64,000 nt of DNA from Chondrus crispus (taxonomy: Eukaryota; Rhodophyta; Florideophyceae; Gigartinales; Gigartinaceae), in NCBI RefSeq assembly GCF_000350225.1, contig NW_005178587.1, forward strand, positions 1-64,000, written 5' to 3'. Made by a program: the position numbers and the translations under genes. The notes beneath the pieces are model-generated. The model searched no databases and had not been told where the DNA came from. It saw nothing but the letters and a program-made list of their open reading frames with translations. Shown in pieces: positions 11,283 through 22,400 of this stretch. Position 1 is the first letter of the stretch. Each line of letters opens with the position of its first letter.

Positions 11283-12962
11283 CCCCCCCCCCCCCCCGCC
11301 TCTTCCAGCACACACGGCGCGCGCCGCTGCACATAGAAAGGCGCGCGCTGTGAGACACGCGCCGCCGTTGTCGCGCGGCGCTGGGCGGCCGGAAGTTGCG
11401 CTGTGAAGCAGAACGCCGCTGCGCGCGCGTCGCGCGGCTGCGTGCCACCGCCCGTGCCTGGTCGGTGCGCTGTCGAAGGCGCGGGCTCGCATGCGTCCCG
11501 CTTTCTGGGCGGGCCTGCCTATGGCCTTCCGCGTGCGCTCGTGCTCGACCGATGGGCATCGGCAAATGCGCATCGCCTGCGCTGCCTTTGAGGCTCGCAA
11601 GTGGCGTGAGGAAACGGAAGGAAGGCAGTCGGTCCGCAGGTTGGAGAGAAGACGAGGCGATGAAAGATGCCCTCGTGGAACGCGTGGACGTCGTGTACAC
11701 GTGGTTCGCGTGTGAAACTATGTGCAACGTGTACAGCAGTGCGCGTACATTGTGGCAAACTACTGTAGCTACCTCTCGGAAGGTACGTGTAGTGTCTATC
11801 GGACCGCTAGTCCTCATATGAGGACAAAAGTTGTTTTATTTTTTCTAGACAACCCAAGTCTTGATTTCACTTCTATTTTTTGAAACCAGAAGGCCATCAC
11901 GACAGGTGAAGCATTTGCTTGTCGATTTTTGTGAAAACTATCTTGTTGATGCATATAAAGGTGTACAAAAGAAGATGATGGCTTATGGTAAGCATTTTTC
12001 TTTAAGCTAATTTTTTACCAGTGGCATAGAAACATGGGCTTGAGTGCTTCTTATTCGGTTCTAACTTTGGAAATTTTTAAAACGAATCATTCTTACAAAG
12101 AAAATTGGAAACCATGGCCATCAAAGTTTGACAATAAATAAAATTCGCAGATGTTTATGTTATGATACCGTTTGGCCGGATGGACAGTAGAAACATAACA
12201 GGGCTTCCAAATAATTTTATTCGGCTCGACTTTCGTCAAACGAATTAGTGACACGACGTGGCCGAGTGGAGAAAATCACGACTGCGGGATCCGGCTGATT
12301 GCCGTACCGTTACGGTACCAAGGGTACAGTACCCTTCTCACCGGCTTAATTTGGGCCACGGCTCAATTTGGGCCACTTCCAAATCACGAGCCTCTAGAGC
12401 AGAGTATTATAATAGAGTACTGTAGGAGGAACGGTCAGCAGGGCCAAAAAACAATACCATGCCATCGGATCCATGGTATTCACCCCAAACAGCCATGTTG
12501 CATCCGCGCCAATATGGCGGGCGTTACGCCCGACCGCATTGCATCACGTCAGGTGGAGGAAAGCCTCCCTGCATGCGTCAGCATTTCCACAATAGCGAAG
12601 GCGATCCACCGGCGAATCAGTGCAACGCTGATCGCGCTCCCTGCAAAACGATTCGCTGCTGCCGATCAGATTTTGCATGATATCGCCCAACCCACATCCC
12701 TCACCTTCCTTGCATCCCACGCACGCACGACGCCCGCTTTCTCGTGCCTTGCTCCTGCTTCCCGCCCGCTCTCTACACTCAATCCAGTCCTCCTCTCCCC
12801 TTCTATATGCCTACGCACGCCCCACCACGCATTGCCGCTACTGTACCCTCAAATGCTGTATATATTGCGAGGCCATCCGCCTTCTCTGACGTCTAAACAC
12901 GCCCCCGTGCTCCCTCGCCTACTCTCTCCCGCTCGCCCTTGACTCGCATTCCCCGCCCCAAC
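11283..12962. other. Intergenic, with palindromes, a 17-bp tandem pair and a TPR-gene leader
   Basis: No gene is recognised. 11283-11700 is very GC-rich; 11820-12300 is AT-rich. Two perfect-arm palindromes lie side by side at 12304-12318 (arms GTACCGT) and 12320-12336 (arms AAGGGTAC). A tandem pair of GGCTYAATTTGGGCCAC sits at 12343-12376 and resembles transposon-end motifs elsewhere in this window. 12680-12960 is C/T-rich and leads into the TPR gene. Confidence 0.5.
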
Positions 12963-13628
12963 ATGAAACATCCCTCACCGCCATCCCGCGTGCTCCCCGC
13001 CACCCCCGCCTTATTCAACCCCCCTTGCCCCGTCGTCCCCTCCCACCCGCGCCTCTCGCCCCATCTGACTCCCAAAACCCCCCGCCGCTCCCCCACCGCC
13101 ACCGCCTCTGTCAAAACAAGAGCAAAGCCCCTGCCCGTCCGCACTACTCGCTCGCCCTCGCACGCACCCGCGCAAGGTCCTCACTGCCGCTACGTGGACT
13201 GCGAGACGCTGCGCCGCTCCGTGTCGAACGCGAAGGGCTCGCGAGCCCAACTGTCCGACCGCGACGAGCGCGTGCGCCGCCTGCTGCAGCAGGCCCGCGC
13301 GTCTCTGAAAAACTCCGAGCGCGGAAAGGCCGAGCTCCGCTTCCTGCAGGCCATCTCTGCAGACCCGACCCGCGCGCAGAGCTACTTCCTCTACGCTCTG
13401 CACGTGCAGAAGAGAGACCCGCAGCTCGCACGCGACTTGTTCTTTCATGGCGTTAGGGAAAATCCGAATGATGCAAAGCTTCTTCAGGCCTGGGGACTGT
13501 TCGAGTCGAAGCAGGGACACTTGAAACGCGCCCAGACTTTGCTCACTAGAAGCGCCATGCTCGACCCGAAGAATGCTCCCGTGCTCAAGTGGAAGCGCTT
13601 GTTCCCACCAAACACGCAGAGTTCGTGA
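12963..13628 (+). CDS. TPR-repeat protein, 221 aa
   Basis: Residues 1-75 are Pro/Ser/Arg-rich and unstructured, with the character of a targeting or linker region. From about residue 100 on come three helix-turn-helix repeats of the TPR/HAT type (about 104-137, 138-171, 173-206). Typical positions include RFLQAISADPTRAQSYFLYA, then LFFHGVRENPNDAKLLQAWG, and LLTRSAMLDPKNAPVLKWKR. TPR arrays bind proteins or, in HAT form, RNA-processing partners. The repeats resemble those of organelle RNA-stability factors such as HCF107/Mbb1, but three repeats alone do not fix the function. The start is the first ATG in frame, 24 bases inside the longest open stretch. The N-terminal extension could be a plastid or mitochondrial transit peptide (inference). 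Single exon, TGA stop, intact. Confidence 0.75.
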   Translation: MKHPSPPSRVLPATPALFNPPCPVVPSHPRLSPHLTPKTPRRSPTATASVKTRAKPLPVRTTRSPSHAPAQGPHCRYVDCETLRRSVSNAKGSRAQLSDRDERVRRLLQQARASLKNSERGKAELRFLQAISADPTRAQSYFLYALHVQKRDPQLARDLFFHGVRENPNDAKLLQAWGLFESKQGHLKRAQTLLTRSAMLDPKNAPVLKWKRLFPPNTQSS

Positions 13629-14464
13629 CATTGCATCAAACGATATTCTAATTCCTCACTTGAAAATTTTTCCTATACTCCAAACACTTGATAGGATAGC
13701 TTGCATTTATCACTGCAGAGTCACTCTGCATTGATACTCTCTATTACAGTGTCACGGAACAGCAATGTTGATGATCTCATGTCGACGTTACAGTGCTGTA
13801 GGTCCTTAATTTATTGAATGAAAAATCTTCGAAATTTATTTGCATATTTTGATATCATTAAATGTTAAACCTTTGTTCGCGTTCTTCTGCTATGATACGT
13901 ATTGGTGAAGTGAACATGTCAGCATACGCTTGGTCTATGTTGCTGGTGTTTGGCCCATCCCAGACTAATTCCTTGCTGATTTTGTGTCGCACCTTGTTTA
14001 TGGGGAACGGAGAATAGGATGCTTTATCGTTGCACCGGACCATCCCTTAGAATTCGAAGTGGTCTACTGTAGGGTACAGGCTACGACGATTCAGTGTTCC
14101 AGGCAGATGCAAAGATAGCAATCGTGAGCAAAATGTTGAAAGCAGGCTAGGTTGCCGAAATGTGCTTGTGCATCTTTGTGTCCGGTGTTTGGCATCTTTA
14201 TGGTGTATTGAATGAATTGTTCATTTCTTTTGGGGGTTTGTACATCAGTTTATTGATTCCCTACATCGCTATGTTGGTTTTAGAATGTCAAGAATTTGCG
14301 ATGCGCTAAAGCTTTAAGGACGTAGAGTCCGAGCGTCCGACTTCACAGCAGCAGAGAGTTTGCAGATATCGCCACTCCTCTCACGCAAAGCTAGCGCAAA
14401 ACGCCGTGTGATTCATGAGGCGATTCGTCGAGAACAGCAAACCTCACTTCTGAGCTGGTACCCT
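13629..14464. other. Intergenic, AT-rich
   Basis: No gene is recognised. It contains one member (14339-14391) of the 52-base direct repeat listed separately. A 61-codon minus-strand frame at 13858-14043 has no recognisable feature. Confidence 0.45.
14339..14391 (+). repeat. 52-bp direct repeat, copy 1
   Basis: GACTTCACAGCAGCAGAGAG followed by TTTGCAGATATCGCCACTCC and TCTCACGCAAAG is repeated at 16322-16373 in the same orientation with only a few mismatches. The two copies lie about 2 kb apart on either side of the GnT-I pseudogene. Confidence 0.8.
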
Positions 14465-15007
14465 TCAGGCGGTGTCCACCCCTTTTTGCACAATGAACGC
14501 CCAGTTTCCATTCCAAATGATAATAGTCACCCCCTTATAGCTAGTGCGTTTCATCTCTTTGCGATGGTCGCCAATAACCCCGGTACGCTTCGTGATGGGG
14601 TCCAAAAAGTCCTCGTGATACACCGCAATCACGTCTCTGTCCTGCTGCCTGGTCGTGAGATAGTTAAAATACTTGAGGTACACCGCCTTCGACATGCGCG
14701 AGAACACATAGTCGTGGTACCGCCCCGCCTCCAAGTACCCGAGGTCGAGCCCCGAAAAGTCCATCTTCTCGTCCGCGAGCGCTACTTCCGACACGTGCGT
14801 CTTGAAGTAGAACGACTGCGACACGCTCTTCTCCCCAAAGTTCGCCGTCTGGCTCATCTCCGGCCGGATACATTGCCGCCCCCTCGTCTGGTCCGTGCTG
14901 CGCATCTAGTCATCCCAGAACATCTGTGGCCACTTGGGTCCAAGCTCCTCCCACAGCACCCGCATGAGCGTCCACCCCAGCCCGGGAAAAAAGTCCGTCC
15001 GGTGCAG
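14465..15007 (-). pseudogene. N-acetylglucosaminyltransferase I (GnT-I/MGAT1) fragment
   Basis: On the minus strand the frame beginning LHRTDFFPGLGWTLM and continuing VLWEELGPKWPQMFWDD, then GRQCIRPEMSQTANFGEKSV and FYFKTHVSEV, matches the C-terminal half of GnT-I (MGAT1). That Golgi enzyme adds the first GlcNAc to Man5 N-glycans and opens the complex-type pathway. The WDD acidic motif of the active site is present. The conserved Trp codon after WDD is a TAG (14906-14908), and another TAG precedes the homology (15008-15010). The N-terminal half, including the stem, transmembrane anchor and EDD nucleotide-sugar motif, is not found upstream. The frame then runs open to a natural-looking end, VQKGVDTA. 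It is therefore a 5'-truncated pseudogene with one nonsense change, unless a 3' splice site at the first TAG starts a genuine exon. Confidence 0.78.
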
Positions 15008-15010
15008 CTA

Positions 15011-16745
15011 CGTCGTGACTTGATCGCATCATCACTATCAGCGCATCTACAAGCTCCTGTCGGGCACCTTCGTTGCATATACTGAAGAGTCGTGCAGTCT
15101 CAGGATCAATAACCGGCAAGACCTCCTTTTTCTCCGTCTCTTCACTGATTTTCGCACCTCTTTTTTCTCATTCCTCCCTCTTTTTGAGATGATCTGTTCC
15201 CTTCTCTTTTGGTCCCTTGTCAACTTCCGTACTCACCTGCTTCGGAGCTTTCGGCATGGGCGTGGGTTTCGACTTCTCCGACAACTTCTTTGCCTCTACT
15301 GTAGCAGCTAATGAAGTCGACGAGATTCGGACCAAAGACAACTCTTCGTAAACCCACTTCGCTTCTTTTAACGTCACCCTTCTTGAAGGGAGCGGAATAT
15401 TCCGAAGCGCATTTCGTGCCTCCGCGGTTTCCAACGGGCTTCCATTCCGACCGACTAATAAATCTTATCGATAATGTAGAAACAAGCAAGCATATGTGCA
15501 AAAGACACATCGTGATGTAAGCAACGCCATCTCAAACGGAAAAATCCTATTTCTCAACAGGGCGGTCGCGAAAGTCCTGAAACATACCGTCCTATCTCGC
15601 TTGCTGGCTCGAACATATACACATTGTGCGGCAAGTAGATCTTCACTCCATTCGCGCAAAAAAGCATGGACCTCATTCTGAAGAGCCTGCTCCCCGTATC
15701 GGCGCAGCGTAGCACTAGTCGATTTGATACGACTAAACTCGCAAACGCAGTTGCAAAAATTTCGAAAAGACGGTTAGTTGACGGTGGCGAATACTTGGTC
15801 GCAGGGGTGACATGTGAGCGATTTGCTAACGGTGGCTTCCTGCACCGACGGAAGCGTGAGCGTGGGTAGGTCGTCGACTGAGATGGACGCGGCGGATGCC
15901 GATGAGGCCGGCTGCCAATACGTGAGGGTGTAGTCGACGAGACGGCGACGGGCAGGCCGTTCAACGGTGGGTGGTTGAGAGGGAGGCATGAGGATAGGCG
16001 GGTCGCACCGCACTCGTACGTGTCGTCAAGTTCTTTCGTTCGAAGACGGAGAGAAAGGGGATTACCGGTAGGTAGAGTGTGCGGTGCGCAAGGTTTATGG
16101 TGCGCTCAAGGCAAGACCGCTGGCGTGGATGGGAGCCTCGGCGTGGATGGGAACCTCTGTGAAACAGCAGTCGTGCCCAGCAATGCAACAAAAACAGTTA
16201 TACAACAGTTGATATGCCACGTGTACACCGCAAAATGATTGAAAAACGAACAAAGGGCTCGCTGTACAGAGAAGAGGACTCTCGTCCGACTTTTTTTGGT
16301 GTCCATCGCGCTCCTTACTTACGACTTCACAGCAGCGGAAAGTTTCCAGATATCGCCAGCCCTCTCACGCAAAGCCCCTGGGCGGTAATGCGCACGCGAC
16401 TTGAGGACGTTTATTAGACGAGTAGAGTAGGATTTGGTAGAGGACTCCACAGGCGTGTTAGACTCCCACGCTCAAGTCTCCTTCTGCATCAAGTAAGTGG
16501 CCAAAATCAAAGCCATCGTCAGAACGATCTTCCCAGTCTTCATTGCACTCATTGGGGATGGTAGCCCTCCGAGCACTACTATTAATAGCGTCTCGTTTTT
16601 CCACATGGTCGTTTGTTGCAGGAGGGGAGGGAATCAGTGCAGAGTTTAGAAAACTTCGCCGGGGGCATTCGTAAGATTTGGGCGTCCAAGACGTCTTTCT
16701 GCTTGGGCATACCAGGAAGGAAATCTCTAAGCCGCAGCCGAACTC
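15011..16745. other. Unassigned region between GnT-I remnant and ORF A
   Basis: Short frames occur, such as a basic 88-codon minus-strand one at 15168-15434 and a 67-codon plus-strand one at 15666-15869. None was recognised. The second 52-base repeat copy lies at 16322-16373. No GnT-I N-terminal sequence is visible. Confidence 0.4.
16322..16373 (+). repeat. 52-bp direct repeat, copy 2
   Basis: GACTTCACAGCAGCGGAAAG followed by TTTCCAGATATCGCCAGCCC and TCTCACGCAAAG is nearly identical to 14339-14391. Its neighbours on either side differ from those of copy 1. Confidence 0.8.
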
Positions 16746-18849
16746 TCATGCTGCCTTGTTCTGAATATTCTGCATCTTGGGTACACCGCGTTGATTGCGA
16801 ACTGCATCCGGACTGAAGTCATTTGGTACACGGACCTCGTTTTCGTCATTTAGCGCAGTGGATGGCATGGAAAGATGACTATGGCCGTTAATGATATCTT
16901 GCACAAGCCAACGAAAAAGCAATGCAGTCCTATAAACATTCCTCAGTGACCCTGTGTGACTGGCCAGGAATTCCTCTACATTGCGGCCTTGCGTGAAAGC
17001 CACAAAGAAACTGACGACTACTCGAACTAGGTTGATGGTGCGATACATACGCTTGTACTCTGCTGGCCTGAACCCGCTTTTCTGCCCTCCATTCTTCAGC
17101 AATCCATCTCCCACCAGTACGCAATAGTCCACCAGCACATCAAGCTCGAGACGACAACATGCCAATTCTTGCAGTGAACGCGAATTCATGGCATCTGCGT
17201 TCGGTAACTCGGCTGTGGTTGCGGAGACAACGTGATCGGCAAAGTTGAACACGTGATCTGGATGCTTGAATGACACGTTTGGTTGACCGAACGCTACAGG
17301 TATGCCTCTGCTCGCCTCCCATGGTCTGAGTGCGAAACCCAGATCCTCGAAAAAGCGCCTTTTCGCAGCTACACGTGACTCCCTCCAAAAATCAGTGGGC
17401 ATTGCGTATATTGTGAGTGCAATGTAAAAGCTTTCGCGACCTTTTTCGGTGTCTATATCCTTTTTCTGCGGTCTAGCTTTTTTCAACAAGCTCACGGGTT
17501 TTCTTCATAGCTTCCCTTCCCACATAGTGCGGATTGAGCCAATACTGCGCGCGCGGCTGAGGCATTGACATGTTCTTTCTGTGATTATTTTCGTTGCTAT
17601 TGGCATCTGGAACATCTTGTAGGGTTCTTGTTCTCTGCGTAGCCTCATTTCCACTTTCTAGAACAAGTTCGAACTGATTGCGTGCCTGAACAAATAACGT
17701 TCTCACGAAGCGAAATTTGAAGTCACAGTGAACGCGAGCAAGACCTGCCTCGAGCTCTTTTTTGGTAGATCTATTCTGATGGCCGTAGAGAAACGCAGAC
17801 ATAGCCAGGTGAGTATGGGCAAGATTCACACCTAGGGACCACGTGTGCTCCATGAAGAAACATGACGCGTCTGACAGGACCCGTGACATTAATGAAGTGT
17901 CAAAAACAAGCTCCACATTCGATTTCAGTGTCCTGTTCTCGTCGTCAACCATATCCTTAAAGGCCCATTTCGTTGCAGTTTTGGACATTCTCTTCGACTT
18001 GGTAGTCAATCCCACCCTTGGACTTGTTCCGAAGAAATCATTGCCTTGGTTCATTCCATTTCGCACGTTCTCGGCATCTCTCTGAAGGTGTTTCATTGTT
18101 CCTTCAACAGAAGCCAATCGAGTAAGCAAGGATTTCTGCATATTTTCGAGGAAAAACCGAATAGAGCTCTCCCCAGGCGAGTTCCTCTCATATGTGCTTG
18201 GAGTCCTCAAGCTTAATCTAGGCTGCGCTGTTGCCATTGCAGGAGACGGAACACCTGTCATTCTTTCTCCCCTGAGAGTTACTGTATTGAGGTGCTCTTG
18301 TCCCGGGCCGAAAAACTCATGAGTTTTGACGTGTTCAGCTGCCCCTCCAGAGGGATGGTCTCCAGCGTTGTCACATCGTGCATTCTCGTCATTCGCGTCA
18401 TCCTCAATAAGAACATATTCTCTTGATGCTCTCTGTTCCCACTGGGGTGAGTCATGGTCCGGATCTCGGTTTCCAATTTCAGCAGCAACTTCCTCCTCTT
18501 CTGCAAATGCTTCACCATTGGGCGGTGGCTGCGTTTCCATGTCCGAAAAGCTCGTGATTTGGCGTTCATTGTTCCTGCAAGCTGTCCGCGGTACAGGGCT
18601 TCCGTTGAGCGCCGGCCCTGTTGATTTTGTTCTGCGAGTGCCAGTTTTTCGAGGGGGCGTCCTAGTTGCAGCCTCGTCTATGGCACAAGTTTCATCCAAC
18701 GGAGAGCTTGACCTTTTTCTCGGAAAAATTGACTGCACATTGTTTGTTTTCGTCTGACGCTTGAGGTTGCGCGGCTGGAGTCCTGATACAGCAACACTTC
18801 GCTTTCCATTCGCTCTTCCAGCCGATGCACGTGGGTGTGCCAGGGGCAT
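16746..18849 (-). pseudogene. ORF A: large unidentified protein, one frameshift
   Basis: Two overlapping minus-strand frames (17473-18849, 458 codons; 16746-17495, 249 codons) fit one protein of about 700 residues if one base is absent from the A6 run near 17485. The first frame ends KKTRELVEKS, while the second carries the same region on as KKARPQKKDIDTEKGR. The N-terminal 200 residues are basic and acidic low-complexity with an SR/KR-rich start (PRKRSSSPLDE), followed by a helical, Arg/Phe-rich half. I do not recognise the family. It lies head-to-head with the CACTA transposase to its right, so it may be the element's accessory protein (TnpA-like role), which is inference. A sequencing error in the homopolymer is an equally good explanation for the shift, in which case the gene is intact. 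Confidence 0.5.
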
Positions 18850-19110
18850 GGTCTGAGAACTCAGAATGTCGCTTTCAATTAAGCTTCACGGAGTATGGAG
18901 AAATAAGTAAGATCAGCAAGATAACACCAACAAAAAGAGGGGAGATCGGCAAGTTCGATCGAAACTGGTTCTGTGAACAAAGATGTGCAACGTGCTACTT
19001 AAGAAGGGTGGGGTATATCATGTGTTGTTGAACATTGAACAGTTCGCAGTTTTCTTCCGGATTCCCGCGGAATAGTTAGCATTTTTCTGTACTGGTGCCA
19101 GTACTTCCAG

Positions 19111-19170
19111 CAATACGGTTGTACCTATTGATCCTCTGGGCAGTACGGTTGTACCCATTGATCCTCTGGG
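19111..19170 (+). repeat. Tandem 30-bp repeat between ORF A and transposase
   Basis: Two 30-base units, CARTACGGTTGTACCYATTG plus ATCCTCTGGG, lie in the divergent spacer between ORF A and the transposase. They differ at two positions. They could be promoter elements or transposase-binding repeats. Confidence 0.75.
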
Positions 19171-19452
19171 CAGCATGAAATCTAGACACTTCACCATTAA
19201 CTGCAGTACTGAAGTTGACTGCAGTCAGTGTCGCATACGATACCTCAAATTTAGACGAATTGCATGTATGCCAGCAAGCTAATGATTTAAGCACTATACT
19301 TTGTTTGCGAACCGAGGGCAAAAATACCTATCGCCCGATTTGAATTGCGCCGCGGTCTCTATCTGCATGGGGACCTCAGGAGGATCACGATCCTCCGGTC
19401 GAAAACGTCCACGTCCTAGGAGAGACAGTCGCAAGAATCGAAGCCGCTTCGA

Positions 19453-22400
19453 ATGGAAGGAACAGGCGGTCGTGCCTACTGGTGTGCGCCAAGAGCACCA
19501 ACAACTGTATCCCGGAACGTCAGATCTGATGAACAGATCAGATTTGTTCGAACAAAATGGTTCAAATCTCCTGGTACAGAGAGAGTTATTCGCATTGAAA
19601 ATACTGATGGGCAGATTCAGAATCGTGCATCATTCGTTTCGATCCTTCTTAAAACGAACTGTGAAAATGTTGTACATGCGACTCGCAACGAGATCAGTGA
19701 GGTTAACCTCGCTCCTCCACATGCCGAAATAGAATGATATCCGAATCCGATGCAACACACGAGCGTTTCAGACATAGACCGTGTTGCTCTTGGATATGAG
19801 GCGGATGAAATGATTCCTTCGGAGGAGGATCAGCAGTCATCTATTCTACGAGGTGGCGATAGTGGTAAACATTGTATTGGGGAAGACGCCTCACCAGAGG
19901 CAGAAAAGATACAACGTTCAGACCGGAAATCACCGAATACATGGCAGAAAATGCTTGCTGTAATAGCTGTTAGCGGAACAAGTCGTCTCACTAGGGAACA
20001 ATTTGAGTTCTTCAGGAACACAGTGAACTGGCTACTTGACCAATACGCACCAGAAGAACAGAAATTGCCATCTTACTCTATGGTCCAACGCACATTGCTA
20101 CCCTTCCTTTGGAATTCCAGCTTCCCCTTCTCTAAGAGGCATCTCGTATCGGCGGACTTGCGAAAAGCAGGGGCTAAGAGTACAGCATCTGGGCGTGCTG
20201 GGGGTCACTTTCGAACCGCCGTTGGACTACGACAAACTTTGTGCTCTTGGCTGGGCTTCGTCATTGAATGACGAAGCCCAGCCAAAAGCGGAAGTCCAGA
20301 TCATATTGCCGAGTACGTGGGCTATAAAAGACGTTTCTTTCGAGCCTACATGGGATCTTCTGCGATCTGGCTGTCGTGCGGAAGTGAGACCCAGTTCATT
20401 TGACCCACTGTTCTCTACAATCTCAAGTGTTCCTATAGTTGCCAATAGGCAACTTTTTCATGATGGCCCTCACCATTCTCTTTTCTGCACAAAATCCCGG
20501 GCCAATATTTGTGACACATTTCATCGGAATGGAGAGATAGTAAACATTTTCTAAATGGCGCACCCGCACCTCGCAAAGGAACTAAAATGGATATCAACGA
20601 GTACAATTCTTTTTTGGGGAGCCTGTCGGTTACACGGAAAGGCGATTCTGAATTTTGTTTATCAGCAGCGATATTGAACACACATCTTGTGCATGCAGGT
20701 ACGGTCGGCGCGATCTCTAGCACATTTAATAAGAACTTCGAGTTACAGTGCATATCGAGTACTGAAAACTCCACACTTTGGAGTCTCGGTGACATCTGTT
20801 CACTTGTTTCAGTAAGTGTTTCTACATCTTACAGATGTGTGATCGTTCACCGGTTCGGTGGATTGTGCGATACAGGCAGCCGTGTTGAGCTGGTCTGGAT
20901 TCCATTGCACAACGGTTCAAGCGGGAATCAATCCTGCGACTATCAAAAGGCGGATAAACAAGTTGTTAGAGAGCTTACCTGTACGGAATGCATCGAGACG
21001 GTAAAGCGGAATGGTGCTGACAGCACGGATGCAAGCGCCTCAAAATTGGTAGATCTATCACTTCCACAGGACAGGCCATTTATCAATTCAGGTGGAGGAG
21101 GTGCGCAAGAATCTTCCAGTTGTCCTTACAAGTTTTCAGATGGCGTTCTCCTGGAGGATCGTCAACGTTTTTTCGTGTACAGGGTTCTGTTGTATTCCGA
21201 CTGTTTCTCTCAGTATAGGGATTCGCAAGGATTTGCCGGAGGTGTTTATATGTTACCACTTAATTTACTTCCTGAACATCGCATATCCCGCAAGGCAGTA
21301 AGACTTTTGGGACTCACCCCGCCAGGCGTTAGCACAAGTCAAGTGCTCCGTATGATCTCAGACGACCTCCAAAAAGCGGCAACTAGCGGCATAAAGACAA
21401 CTGACGGTGACGGACACCCCATCACAGTGTTCATTCAGGTCGTGGCATACATAGGTGATTTCTTGGAGATCGCTCATGTCTCGGATTTACTTGGGCATCA
21501 GACGCTGCTTGTCATCAGTTTGTTTTTCGTAAGCAAAAACTCGACCCGCAACATTCGTGTCACGGGTACACAACTGCCCTAAACAGTACAGATTCTTCAA
21601 GTTTCCGATCAGGACCAAGAACAGTTGCCATACGTGATGAGATAGGCTCTGGAGAAAAAAGGCGTCAACTAACTACCTCGGGATGGAACCGCGATTATCA
21701 AAGAAGGTTACAGACAGCCCGTTGCTCTTTTTCTACGAGAAATTTGGGCTGGCCGGATCAAACGGACAGATGCAAGTAGCAAGTTGTGGACATCAGCTGT
21801 TTGACTCCAAGTTCGACCCATATCGCTCAGTTCCGGTCGCACCAGACCATTTGCTTTCTGGAAATGCCATTAATATATTGACAACCTGCTTTCTGCTTTT
21901 GCCTTCGAAAATTGATATTGTTCACATTGATGCAAAAATATGTGATGCACTTCGGAGCAATTCGTTAATCACGCAGAATAAAATATTCGACTTCAAGAGC
22001 AAGAAGCTCTACTCCACGTCCATCTCTGGTTCCTTTTGCATTCTCTTGGTCGCAAGCAAGATTTTTCAAGATCGATGTCACCAGCTATCTTTGCAGGTCT
22101 CTCTTTCTCAGCAGCCTACTGGAGTGGATTCCAATCCATGCAATATCCTTCGACAGGCCGTACAGGCTTTGGGAATGTATCAGGATCTGGTTTCCAAAAC
22201 CTATTGGTATCCAAAGCTCCATGTTGATGGCCACAATGCTGTAGCTTTGTTCAACAGTGGGGAAGGCTTCGACTTCATTCTCAGACAGCAGGAAATGGCA
22301 CGTGTTTATGTGGATACGTGTGACAAGCTCTGTGGCGTTTCAGAGGTCGCAAAAATGAAGCTAGACAAGCCGAATCTTCACAGACTAATCGAGCTTTATG

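Noticed and set aside
10585-11817. Long open frames spanning the N run
   Set aside because: They exist only because N gives no stops; flanks are low-complexity.
16572-16590. CACTACTATTAATAGCG as left end of the CACTA element
   Set aside because: After CACTAC it does not match the right terminus; kept open but not supported.
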